Assembly: GCA_040388605.1 (NCBI GenBank)
Contig: JAZKBN010000012.1
Coordinates: forward strand, 62,001 to 126,000
Origin: JAZKBN01 sp040388605
GTDB lineage: Bacteria > Bacteroidota > Bacteroidia > Cytophagales > Flexibacteraceae
DNA length: 64,000 nt
Direction: 5' to 3'
The notes under the pieces were generated by a model. The model did no database searches. It was not told the origin of the DNA and saw only the letters and a list, made by a program, of their open reading frames with translations. Shown here in pieces: positions 9,394 to 18,500 of this stretch (position 1 is the stretch's first letter; the number at the start of each line of letters is the position of its first letter). Position numbers and translations under genes: made by a program.

Positions 9394-9428
9394 ATAAAAA
9401 AGCGGATGAAGCTTAAGGCCCACCCGCT
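9394..9428 (-). terminator. terminator of the CotH-family gene (minus strand)
   Basis: On the minus strand AGCGGGTG pairs with CATCCGCT (one G-U pair) around a 12-nt loop and is followed by a T-run. It lies just after the stop of the CotH-family gene and also separates it from the convergent vsr gene. Confidence 0.7.
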
Positions 9429-9450
9429 ATTCAAATGTGTTACCAACCTG

Positions 9451-11736
9451 TTATTCAACCACCAGTCTTACAGGCTTCATACCCGGTGCAACTAGGGTGT
9501 AAAAACCTTTAGGCAATATGCCCAGGCTTATGGTTGTTCCTTCGGCAGCAATGTCAACATTCATAATGGTTTGGCCCAAATTGTTTATTAATCTTACCGA
9601 TGTTTGCTTTCCGGCTACAATGGTTACCATATCAGTAGCAGGGTTGGGGTAAACGCCAAGGCTGCGGCTTTGAGTAACCTGCTCTGCTATTCCTGTTTCG
9701 CAGATATTCTGTTGATCCGGGGTGTTTATAAAACCTGTTACAAATGAACCTGAGCCATCGGGACAACGAGCCATTGATTGGTCAGGCGTCTGCGCACCGA
9801 ATATTACTGAATCTATAACGGTTCCTGCGTTATCGCTCAGGAATATCATTTCGCCGCCTGCGCCTAATTTAAAGCCGGCATGTATGCCGCTGGTATCAGT
9901 ATCACCATCGCTGTCGGCCCAAATGAAGAGGTAGCCGTTTGCCGGAATGCTTGCCGTTGCCGGGAATGCCCATTTGTTTAAGGTAGCAGAATCGTCGGTC
10001 AGGTATAAACCTAGTAAAGAGATTGGGGCATTAGTGGTATTATACAGCTCTATCCAGTCTTCATGAGAGCCTGTGGCATCGGTAATACCGGCTTGGTTTA
10101 CGGCAAGGAACTCGTTTATTTTTATGCTGCCCGGTGCAACTGAGGCTGTTGCTGCAGTAATTGAATAGAACTCATGCTCTGCCCTTTCCGGCGAGAAAAT
10201 ACCGGCATTGGCGTTTTCTGCATAAAAATAGTACTGCATTTGTGCACCGGCCATATTTACGGTTGTTCCAAAAATGCCGTCGCCGGCCACACCGTCGTTA
10301 TGTGCGCCGTCGTCATACATACCGGCATAGCTGAACTTATCGAGCAGGTTATAACGGTAACCAATTTGAGCTGTGGTTCCGTTGGTTACCTTAATGTTAA
10401 AATTCACGGCATCATTCAACGCCGGGCGAAGAGGCGATAATACTATATCTGCCACAGTCGGCGCTGATGCGGTAAGCGTTGCTTGGGTTTGCAGCCAGGT
10501 AGTACGCGCGCTCATCAGCTGCGAAATGCCAATGGTTCCGTTTCCGCCTGGCCCGGGCCCTGTGCCTGTTGCCGTAGTGGTAAGTGAGTTCTGAAACTGG
10601 GTATAGGTGTAAAATTTATTATTATCGGCCTTTACCGAAGAATCTACAAGCGAAAGCAGGGACTGTGCACGTGTGAGATAAGCGCCTGAAACAAACTGCT
10701 CCTTCATCATAGTATTATAGTGTGCTATATATTTTCGTTTGCATTCAGGAATAGCAAGCAGCTTTGAAATAAGCGGGCGGTTTGCATTTGTAGCAGCATC
10801 AAGCGGCGAAAGCTGCTTCATGGTTGTGGCATTCAGGTTGCTTGTAGATGAATTAGTAAAGCTGCCGAATGCCATATTCAAATCCCAAACTATGGGGTTA
10901 AACCTGCCGTTTCGGTCCTGCAACAGGTAGTAATTTTGGGCAAAGGAGCCCAGGTATGAATCAAGGTTAATGAGCAGGTTATTGAATACGTGCATCCATA
11001 AGGCGCGGTCAACATCTAATATACCGGCTACGGTTGCCGGGGTATTATCCAGGTTTTTAGTAAGGCTTATAAAATCTCTCCAACCATAATTACTTTTAAT
11101 TTCGTAGGCAGATGAATACAAAGCGCTGTCGGCACCCAGGTAATTAAGGGTGGGGTATGAGCCTGAACCGGGCCCTGCGCCGCCAATAGGGTTGCATTTC
11201 ACCATGGGTAAGCCCGATGAGCTGAAATTGCTTTCCGCAAATTTCTTGCTGATGCTTTCTGCGCTGCTGTACATGCCGCTGTAAGCGCCGTTTATGTAAA
11301 CCCTGGCAAAGTTGGCCTCCGGTGCGGTCATGTAGTTTCGGGCAATTTCATAGGCCAGCACTTCGCGTATGTTAGATGGGTCCTGGAAACCGTTGCTGAG
11401 CTTTACATCTGAAAAGCCCTGGTAGTTTTGGTTGCCCTTAATGTAATCAAGCTCAATGTGCAGTGGGTTTTTAACATTGGTGCTGCGGTAAGAGCTGTTC
11501 CCCTTATATTTAACACCCACGCTGTCGAAACGAACACCATTAATCAGTACATTGTCGCAAAGCAGGAAACCTTCGGCACCGGCTTTAGCTGTATCCATTT
11601 GGTAATCCCAGTTCGATTGCGTGAGGGTTATTTCTATTTTTTGAATACGTGAAATATCATAAAATCCTGATTGGGCCTGCGCTGTGCCTGATAAACCTAA
11701 CAAAGCAGGTATCAGGGCTAAAAGTAATTTTTTCAT
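9451..11736 (-). CDS. secreted CotH-kinase-family protein with lamin-tail and T9SS type A sorting domains
   Basis: 761 residues from the ATG at 11736, which gives a clean signal peptide (MKKLLLALIPALLGLSGTAQAQ). A start 21 codons upstream would place unrelated residues before it. An N-terminal CotH-like domain spans roughly 25-400 (IEITLTQSNW, VKYKGNSSYRS, ANFARVYINGAYSGMY, WDLNMAFGSF). A linker/Ig-like region follows, then a lamin-tail domain (KINEFLAVNQA, HEDWIELYN, WADSDGD) and a C-terminal T9SS type A domain (LGVYPNPATD to the end). CotH-like folds include secreted protein kinases. Export across the outer membrane by T9SS is inferred from the C-terminal domain. Substrate unknown. Confidence 0.9.
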   Translation of the reverse strand: MKKLLLALIPALLGLSGTAQAQSGFYDISRIQKIEITLTQSNWDYQMDTAKAGAEGFLLCDNVLINGVRFDSVGVKYKGNSSYRSTNVKNPLHIELDYIKGNQNYQGFSDVKLSNGFQDPSNIREVLAYEIARNYMTAPEANFARVYINGAYSGMYSSAESISKKFAESNFSSSGLPMVKCNPIGGAGPGSGSYPTLNYLGADSALYSSAYEIKSNYGWRDFISLTKNLDNTPATVAGILDVDRALWMHVFNNLLINLDSYLGSFAQNYYLLQDRNGRFNPIVWDLNMAFGSFTNSSTSNLNATTMKQLSPLDAATNANRPLISKLLAIPECKRKYIAHYNTMMKEQFVSGAYLTRAQSLLSLVDSSVKADNNKFYTYTQFQNSLTTTATGTGPGPGGNGTIGISQLMSARTTWLQTQATLTASAPTVADIVLSPLRPALNDAVNFNIKVTNGTTAQIGYRYNLLDKFSYAGMYDDGAHNDGVAGDGIFGTTVNMAGAQMQYYFYAENANAGIFSPERAEHEFYSITAATASVAPGSIKINEFLAVNQAGITDATGSHEDWIELYNTTNAPISLLGLYLTDDSATLNKWAFPATASIPANGYLFIWADSDGDTDTSGIHAGFKLGAGGEMIFLSDNAGTVIDSVIFGAQTPDQSMARCPDGSGSFVTGFINTPDQQNICETGIAEQVTQSRSLGVYPNPATDMVTIVAGKQTSVRLINNLGQTIMNVDIAAEGTTISLGILPKGFYTLVAPGMKPVRLVVE

Positions 11737-11870
11737 ACGAGAAGGTATTGTTTGTGTTGCTATGCTGAATACAATGCCGGACATACCGATGTAAACCATC
11801 AGATGCCTGAATATCTATAATCCTGCGCCGGAACTTTAAAATATTTCTAAGCAAAATACCATGCCCTGAA

Positions 11871-12368
11871 TCAGAAGCGCAGCATAATTTGTCCTTTTTC
11901 TACCTTCTCGCCCTTTTTCACTTTAACTTCTTTAACCACGCCGTCGCCCGATGCTTTAATAACATTTTCCATTTTCATGGCTTCAAGCACCAGCAATGGG
12001 TCGCCCTTTTTTACAGTGGTACCAACCGACACCGGTATTTCGAGAATCAGGCCGGGCATAGGGGCTTTTAAATCATTAAGCTTGCTTCCGGCCCCGGCTG
12101 CAATACCCAAAGTATCAAGCATTTGATCAAGCTTGCTTTTCGCAGCAGCCGAAACATGTTTTCCGTTTACAGTTATGTCGAAAACATTACCCTCTCGCTT
12201 TACAAGCTCCAGCAAAAAAGAACGTCCGCCATGAATCAGGTGGTACCTGGTATCAGAAATCTTCCTGATATCTGGCCGGAAACTGTTGCCGTCTAAGGTA
12301 TAAAAATCAGGGTTAAGCGCATTGCGCTCAAAGTTGCGGGCTTTGCCGCCTAATTGTATTTTCAGCAT
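11871..12368 (-). CDS. biotin carboxyl carrier protein of an acyl-CoA carboxylase
   Basis: 165 residues. The C-terminal biotinyl domain contains APMPGLI and the biotin-acceptor motif EAMKMEN (Lys in AMKME), ending GQIMLRF. The N-terminal half resembles the extra domain in Bacteroidota carboxylase carrier subunits (DFYTLDGNSFRPDIRKI). It carries carboxybiotin between carboxylase and transferase, most often in propionyl- or acetyl-CoA carboxylase. The start at 12368 (MLKIQLGG) is chosen over an upstream ATG that adds 14 hydrophobic residues. The other carboxylase subunits are not in the window. It is divergent from the M1 peptidase gene. Confidence 0.88.
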   Translation of the reverse strand: MLKIQLGGKARNFERNALNPDFYTLDGNSFRPDIRKISDTRYHLIHGGRSFLLELVKREGNVFDITVNGKHVSAAAKSKLDQMLDTLGIAAGAGSKLNDLKAPMPGLILEIPVSVGTTVKKGDPLLVLEAMKMENVIKASGDGVVKEVKVKKGEKVEKGQIMLRF

Positions 12369-12450
12369 GGTGTATACGCCTGCCATACAGGCAAGCCCTA
12401 AGTAAAGCAAAATTATTAGCTTTACGGCTCCATTTCTCAGAAAAACGAAT

Positions 12451-15198
12451 TTGAAAACAGTAAACAGCCTATTTCAGCCATTTTCAACCATATCTTTTCA
12501 GAAGCAAAACAGGCTTTTCACGCTTCTTGCTGCTTTGGGCATAATTTCTTTAATGGCTTCCTGCGCCGGCAGTAAAAGTCCCGGTTCCGATAAGCGTACC
12601 GCTGCCCTCCGCGATGGTGACACAGTTACCATTGTAACTGATTCAATAGATATTACCCCTGATTCTGAAGAAGAGGAAGCTGAAGTCCCGGCCTGGGCTG
12701 CTAAAAAATATAATTACAACCCTGCCCGTACCCTTAAAACCGATTTGGTTCACACCAAGCTTGAAGTAAGCTTCGATTGGAAGAAACGTGAGCTGAACGG
12801 CATTGCCACTTTAACCTTAAAGCCATGGTTCTACCCGCAAAATACAGTTGACCTGGATGCGGTAGGCTTTATCATTAAATCGGTGAAACAGGTTAAGAAA
12901 AAGAAATCACTGAAAGCAAAGTACACCTACGACAGTACCGTTTTGCATATTACCCTCGACAGCACCTATAAACGCGGGCAACCTTATACCCTTGAAATAG
13001 AATATACCGCCCGTCCTGAAAAACTACCCAAGGGCGGCAGTGCAGCCATTAACTCAGATAAGGGCCTGTTCTTTATTAACCCCGATGGTACCGAGCCCGG
13101 CAAGCCCCGCCAAATATGGACACAGGGCGAAACACAGGCAAACAGCAAGTGGTTCCCCACCATAGACAGCCCGAACGAGCGCTGTACCCAGGAAATGCAT
13201 ATAACCGTAGACAGCAGCTACAGAACACTGAGCAACGGCAGCCTGAGCTACAGCAGCTTTAATCCCAACGGCACCAGGACCGATGTTTGGGAGCAGAAGC
13301 TGCCGCATGCCCCATACCTGTTTATGATGGCCGTTGGCAAATTCGCCGTTACTACCGATAAATGGAAAGGCATGGAGGTCAGCTATTATACCGAGCCTGA
13401 ATATGCCAAATATGCACGCAATATTTTTGGTAATACACCTGAAATGATTGGCTTTTTCTCTGACCGTTTGGGCGTTAAATACCCTTGGGCCAAATATTCG
13501 CAGGTAGTAGTGCGAGATTATGTGAGCGGCGCCATGGAAAACACAAGCGCCACTGTTTTAATGGAAGCTGTACAGGCAGATGACAAAGAGCTTGCCGATA
13601 AAAGCTGGGACGATATAATATCTCATGAGCTGTTTCNNNNNNNNNNTTTGTTTGGTGAGTTTTTACAACGTACCGAAAGAGAATTGCTGGATAAAAATTA
13701 TGAGTATGTTGTTTCGCACGAGCTATTTCATGAGTGGTTTGGCGACCTGGTAACCTGTGAATCATGGAGCAATTTGCCCCTCAACGAAAGTTTTGCCACT
13801 TATGGCGAATACCTGTGGGATGAGCATAAGCTCGGCAAGGACGAAGCCGATTATACCACCATTACCGAGCTCAACAATTACATGGGCGAAAGCATGGGCA
13901 AACAGGAGCCCCTCATACGCTTTTACTATAAAGACAGGGAAGATATGTTTGACGCCCACAGCTATGCCAAGGGCGGACTTATTCTTCACATGCTGCGTAA
14001 ATACGTTGGCGATGAAGCCTTTTTCGAATCGCTGAAGCTGTACCTGAATACGAACAAATTCAAGTCTGTTGAAATTCATAATTTAAGGCTGGCCTTTGAA
14101 GAAGTTACCGGCGAGGATCTTAACTGGTTTTTTAACCAGTGGTTCATGAGCGCAGGGCATCCGCAGCTAACGGTTACACATACATGGGCAGCAGGCACAT
14201 TGAGCATGAATGTGACCCAAAACCAGGATACTTTATACAGCCCGGTTTACAGGCTGCCTTTATATATTGAGTACCACAGCGGCGGCCAGGTTCACAGGCA
14301 GCACATTAACATTACAAAAGCGCAGCAGTCTTTCACTTTCCCTGCATCCACCAACCCTGATTATGTACTCTTCGATTCTGAGCAGCAATTGGTTGGCGTA
14401 ATTGATCACGTTAAAACAAAGAGCGAGCTTTTTGGCCAGTTTAAATACAGCGGCAACGTAAAGGCTCGTTTACAAGCCTTGCAGGGCCTCAAAAAGAACT
14501 TTATGGAACCTGACCGAATGAAAGTATATACCGAAGCCCTGAACGATAAGTTTTGGGGCATTCGTAACTATGCCATGGAAACCGTTGCCGGGGACTCAGC
14601 TGCCATTGCGGCCAATAAGGCACGCGTGCTTGATATAGCTGTAAACGACCCTAAGCCAACAGTTCGGGCCGAGGCTATATCTTCTTTATTCAGCCTGAAA
14701 GATCCTGCACATAAAACCATATTTGAAAAGGCGCTTACTGCCAAATCTTATGAAGTGAATGCGGCAGGGCTAACCCAGTTCCTCTTAGGCAATTCAACTG
14801 CAAAAGAGAAAAACGCGATAATTGCCCCCTTTGAAAACAGCAATAACTCTGATTTAACAGGGGTAATTGCAGAATATTATAATGAATCAAGGGAAGCCGG
14901 CCATTCTGAATGGTTTGAGAAAAGAATTAAGCAATGCACCGGCGAGGGTAAATATGTGGCAATTCAATACTATGGCAAATACATAACACACCGCCCGGAA
15001 GAAGAACGTGCAAAAGGCTCATTGTTGCTTTACGATGTTGCCAAAAACGGGGCAACCATGTCGGCCAGGTACACAGCCTATAAAGCCCTGCACCTGAACC
15101 GCGATGTTGCCGGTAACGATGCCAGGCTGAAAGAAATTCGTGAAAACGAAAAAAGCGCAACCCTGAAACAGTATTACGAAATGATTGGCACCAAATAA
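12451..15198 (+). CDS. M1 family metallo-aminopeptidase lipoprotein, interrupted by a gap
   Basis: 915 codons including four spanning N bases. The N-terminus carries a lipoprotein signal ending LMASC, so the enzyme should be membrane-anchored. An M1 N-terminal beta domain follows (residues about 85-290), then VSGAMENTSAT, then the zinc site HELFHEW (HExxH) with NESFATYGEYLW supplying the third Glu ligand, and a C-terminal HEAT-like helical region. The family removes N-terminal residues from peptides. The start is a TTG at 12451; I see no in-frame ATG nearby. The gap at 13637-13646 is flanked by two divergent versions of the same 27 residues, both ending SHELF, so the protein as written is a hybrid of two homologues. 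Confidence 0.85.
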   Translation: MKTVNSLFQPFSTISFQKQNRLFTLLAALGIISLMASCAGSKSPGSDKRTAALRDGDTVTIVTDSIDITPDSEEEEAEVPAWAAKKYNYNPARTLKTDLVHTKLEVSFDWKKRELNGIATLTLKPWFYPQNTVDLDAVGFIIKSVKQVKKKKSLKAKYTYDSTVLHITLDSTYKRGQPYTLEIEYTARPEKLPKGGSAAINSDKGLFFINPDGTEPGKPRQIWTQGETQANSKWFPTIDSPNERCTQEMHITVDSSYRTLSNGSLSYSSFNPNGTRTDVWEQKLPHAPYLFMMAVGKFAVTTDKWKGMEVSYYTEPEYAKYARNIFGNTPEMIGFFSDRLGVKYPWAKYSQVVVRDYVSGAMENTSATVLMEAVQADDKELADKSWDDIISHELFXXXXLFGEFLQRTERELLDKNYEYVVSHELFHEWFGDLVTCESWSNLPLNESFATYGEYLWDEHKLGKDEADYTTITELNNYMGESMGKQEPLIRFYYKDREDMFDAHSYAKGGLILHMLRKYVGDEAFFESLKLYLNTNKFKSVEIHNLRLAFEEVTGEDLNWFFNQWFMSAGHPQLTVTHTWAAGTLSMNVTQNQDTLYSPVYRLPLYIEYHSGGQVHRQHINITKAQQSFTFPASTNPDYVLFDSEQQLVGVIDHVKTKSELFGQFKYSGNVKARLQALQGLKKNFMEPDRMKVYTEALNDKFWGIRNYAMETVAGDSAAIAANKARVLDIAVNDPKPTVRAEAISSLFSLKDPAHKTIFEKALTAKSYEVNAAGLTQFLLGNSTAKEKNAIIAPFENSNNSDLTGVIAEYYNESREAGHSEWFEKRIKQCTGEGKYVAIQYYGKYITHRPEEERAKGSLLLYDVAKNGATMSARYTAYKALHLNRDVAGNDARLKEIRENEKSATLKQYYEMIGTK
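13637..13646. other. 10-N scaffold gap inside the M1 peptidase gene
   Basis: The codons before the gap (13555-13635) and after it (13648-13728) encode aligned, ungapped 27-residue segments that share 11 identities and both end SHELF. The scaffold therefore repeats the region before the zinc site rather than merely missing bases. Confidence 0.95.
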
Positions 15199-15260
15199 AC
15201 CGCTGAGGTTTAGCTTAAAGCCGGCATAAATAATCGTAAAATTTAACTGAATTTTAATTC

Positions 15261-15290
15261 AAAAGGAGAGGCCCCATGCTTCTCCTTTTT
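15261..15290 (+). terminator. hairpin terminator after the M1 peptidase
   Basis: AAAAGGAGA pairs with TCTCCTTTT around a short loop, followed by more T residues, about 60 bp after the stop codon. Bidirectional features are weak. Confidence 0.8.
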
Positions 15291-15532
15291 TGCTTTCTTA
15301 AACCATCTTTTCGCTGCAATACAGCCTGTTTTTATGAGAATTAAGCCATTAAAACCTCCGTTCAGATTTATACCCGGAAATTTGGCAGGGCAATTCAGGG
15401 TTACATACATTTACTGTTAAATGTAGGGTATATGAAGGCCTTGCAATGTTTGTTTAAATAATTTTATATTTAAGCCTGCGTGGCTATGTTACGCTTTTTG
15501 GTCTTTTTCTTTCTTAAGCAGGTTTTATATAA
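15291..15532. other. intergenic spacer before the giant surface protein
   Basis: About 240 bp of AT-rich sequence. TTTG and TATATTTA occur near 15449-15472, but their spacing is too short for the Bacteroidota promoter consensus. I see nothing else of note. Confidence 0.4.
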
Positions 15533-18500
15533 ATGAGCAAAATGTTTAAAGTTTTACTTCGCGTATGCCTTGTTTTGGCATGTGCTTTTGCAAGCCAAAA
15601 CCTGTTTGCGCAGGGTAAGGAAACCGCTGTTTGGTTTACCGGTGAAAACAGGTATATTGATTTTAAGGAAACACCGCCGAATGTTCATGTTGGTCCCTTT
15701 GACCGGGTGGTTATTCATCAAAAAATTGTAATCGGTAGTGTTTGCGATCCCAACGGAAACCTGCTGTATTATTCTGATGGAATAGATGTATATAGTTCCG
15801 ATGGTAATCCCATTTTAAACAGCAGAACATTAAGTGCGAACCACCCCAATACAAGCCCCTTAGACAGGCAGGTTATTTTTATTCAAAACCCGGAAACGCC
15901 AAGCAGATATTATGTTATCCTGGCCTGGCAAAGAATAAACGGCAGTGTTTTCGAATCTAAAATGTGCTATGTGGAGCTTGACCGAAGCCTGGACGGCGGC
16001 AGGGGTGCAATTGTACAGGGCCATCATTATTTATTCCAGGGCGGCTTTCTTCAATCTCCGGCCTTTGCCGTGGTAGACGGGCCTGATGCTTCAACTAAAT
16101 GGCTTCTCCTCACGCAGGTTACGCATACGAGCACTCCCGGCCTGGATAGAGTTTCAGCATTTATGGCCGCCAAAATTACCGGGACCGAAATTGATGGCAA
16201 CGATGTGGAAATTACTACAACAAACGCGCTCATAAATTATTTCTGCCCCGTTTTCCATTCAATGCGCCCCAGCATGCAGGGCGATAAGATTGCCATAATG
16301 GTAGGCGATACTTCGCAGGTTGTGAATTCCAGGCATATCCCGGAACGTACGGTTGCGGTTTTTTCTTTCAATAAGCAAACAGGCCGCTTCGGAATTACCC
16401 CGCAGCTTTATAAAACCCATATTAACGATAAAGCAATTACCTCTAACCTCGATTTTGGCTCACCGCTTTTTTCACCAAACGGGCGTTTCCTGTACAGTTA
16501 CGGCAACAGTGCCTCATATTTAGATGAAGCAACAAGCAACTTCAGGAAAAAGCTTGACCTCTTACAATTTGACCTGAACAGCTATACCGGCCCGGGAACT
16601 TTTGCTGCTCCCAAAGTGCTTTATACATATGATATACCCATTGACAGCGCTGCCGAATTCGGTGTTATGACTGCCCAGCAGGGGCTCGATGGTAAAATAT
16701 ATACTACAAGCCAGGCAAGCTGGTTCTTTAATAAAGGCTTTTCTGTAATAGATTGCCCAAATGCCCTGTACGATCCGGAGGCACCCATTTGGCAAAACCG
16801 CCTGCCTGTTTTTACCTATCCCGTAAACAATGTTTACAGGGGCAGGCAAATTATGCCGGTTATAGAAGAGTCTATTATGCAGGCTTCCGGCGTACTGGAA
16901 GCCTCCACATCAAGACAGGGGGTTTGCGCAGGAGATACCATTCGTCTTTTCTCAAATGCAATCGGCGTAGATCCCGGAACAATTTCCTGGTCGCCGCCGA
17001 ATAACCTGTCAAACCCAAATGCTGCCAACCCGGTTTTTTATCCTCCTGCTGCAGGCAGTTATACATATATAGTAAGCGCCGCTTATTGCTCAGGTCGGTT
17101 AGCTGATACACTCAGGTTTACAATTAATAATGCCCTCAGACCGGTACTGGGTCCGGACACTCTTGTAACTACAGGCTGCTTCCCTAATATCAGGCTTAGG
17201 TCTTTAAGTAACTTTCCTGAAGGTACAGTTTATAATTGGCAGCCCGGCAACGGCACAGAAAGCACATATTTGGCAACTGAAACAGGTACCTATATACTTA
17301 CCACAAACTATGGCGGCTGCATTGGTTCAGATACCATTAAAATTACCGAGCAGGATTTACCGCTCATGATGGGCAACACATTAAGAAGCATTTGTACCGA
17401 CACTGTTGCCATTGCTCGCTTTACACCTCCGGGGCTTGTACATCAATCTGTTTTTGTGGCAGGTGCCGGGCGAATAGATTTGCAGACCAACACGGTAGTC
17501 AGGCTCAGCAACTTAAGGCCGGGAAGAAACGTTTTACGCAATACCTTTTACCGGGCTAATTCCCCTGCCTGTACCTTTATTGCTTTCGATACTGTTTACC
17601 GTGATACCCTGCCCCAGCCGCAAATACCTACCCTTATATTCGCATGCCAGGGCGATACAGCAATGGCAGGCGTTCCAAATTATGCCAACAGCAATATAAG
17701 GCATGTTTGGAGTACCGGCGACACAGGTAAAATATTTAGATCTGTTACCCCCGGTGAATATTCTTTAACACTTACAAACGGGGCTTGCTCCAAGGTTTAT
17801 AATTTCAGGGTAACCATTTATTGGCTTCCCCAAAATGCCGCAGGACCCGATACAATTATTTGCAAGCCGGATACCATTCGCCTGGGCTACCCGCCTTCTG
17901 ATATTTCAGAATATACCTACAAGTGGCACAGCCTCAGCAACCCGGAAATAATTATTGCCGACAGCACTTCGCCTTACCCGCTGATTCCGCTGCCCGACCA
18001 AATAAACCAAACCTATTTATTTACCCTGACCAGCGAGCTGCCTTATACCGGCTGCAAAAATACCGATACAATCAGTGTTAAGGTTGTATCTCCGGCTAAT
18101 GCAAGTACGGGACTTCGCCTGCGAAGCCTTTGCTCCGGCGCAACCGACACCCTGGGAATTAAAAATGCCGACAATACCCAGCATTACGTTTGGCTTGGCC
18201 CCGGTACAACCCTTGCCGATACATTAGCCCGCCTGCCCATAAACCCGGTAAACACAGGCATTGAGCCTGATACTTTCAGGTATATATTAAGGGCAACAGG
18301 CAAATTCTGCACAGCATCTGATACTGCTTATGTTCGTGTTCTGCCAAAGGTTAAAGGCACCTTATACGGCCCTGCTGCCGTTTGCCCTGCCGAAACACAG
18401 GTACAATTCTTTTTAGACGACACACTGAACAACAGGTACACCTGGACCGTTGAGTCCGGCGCAAGCCTTGATTCCGGGCAGGGAACAAACCGAATATATA

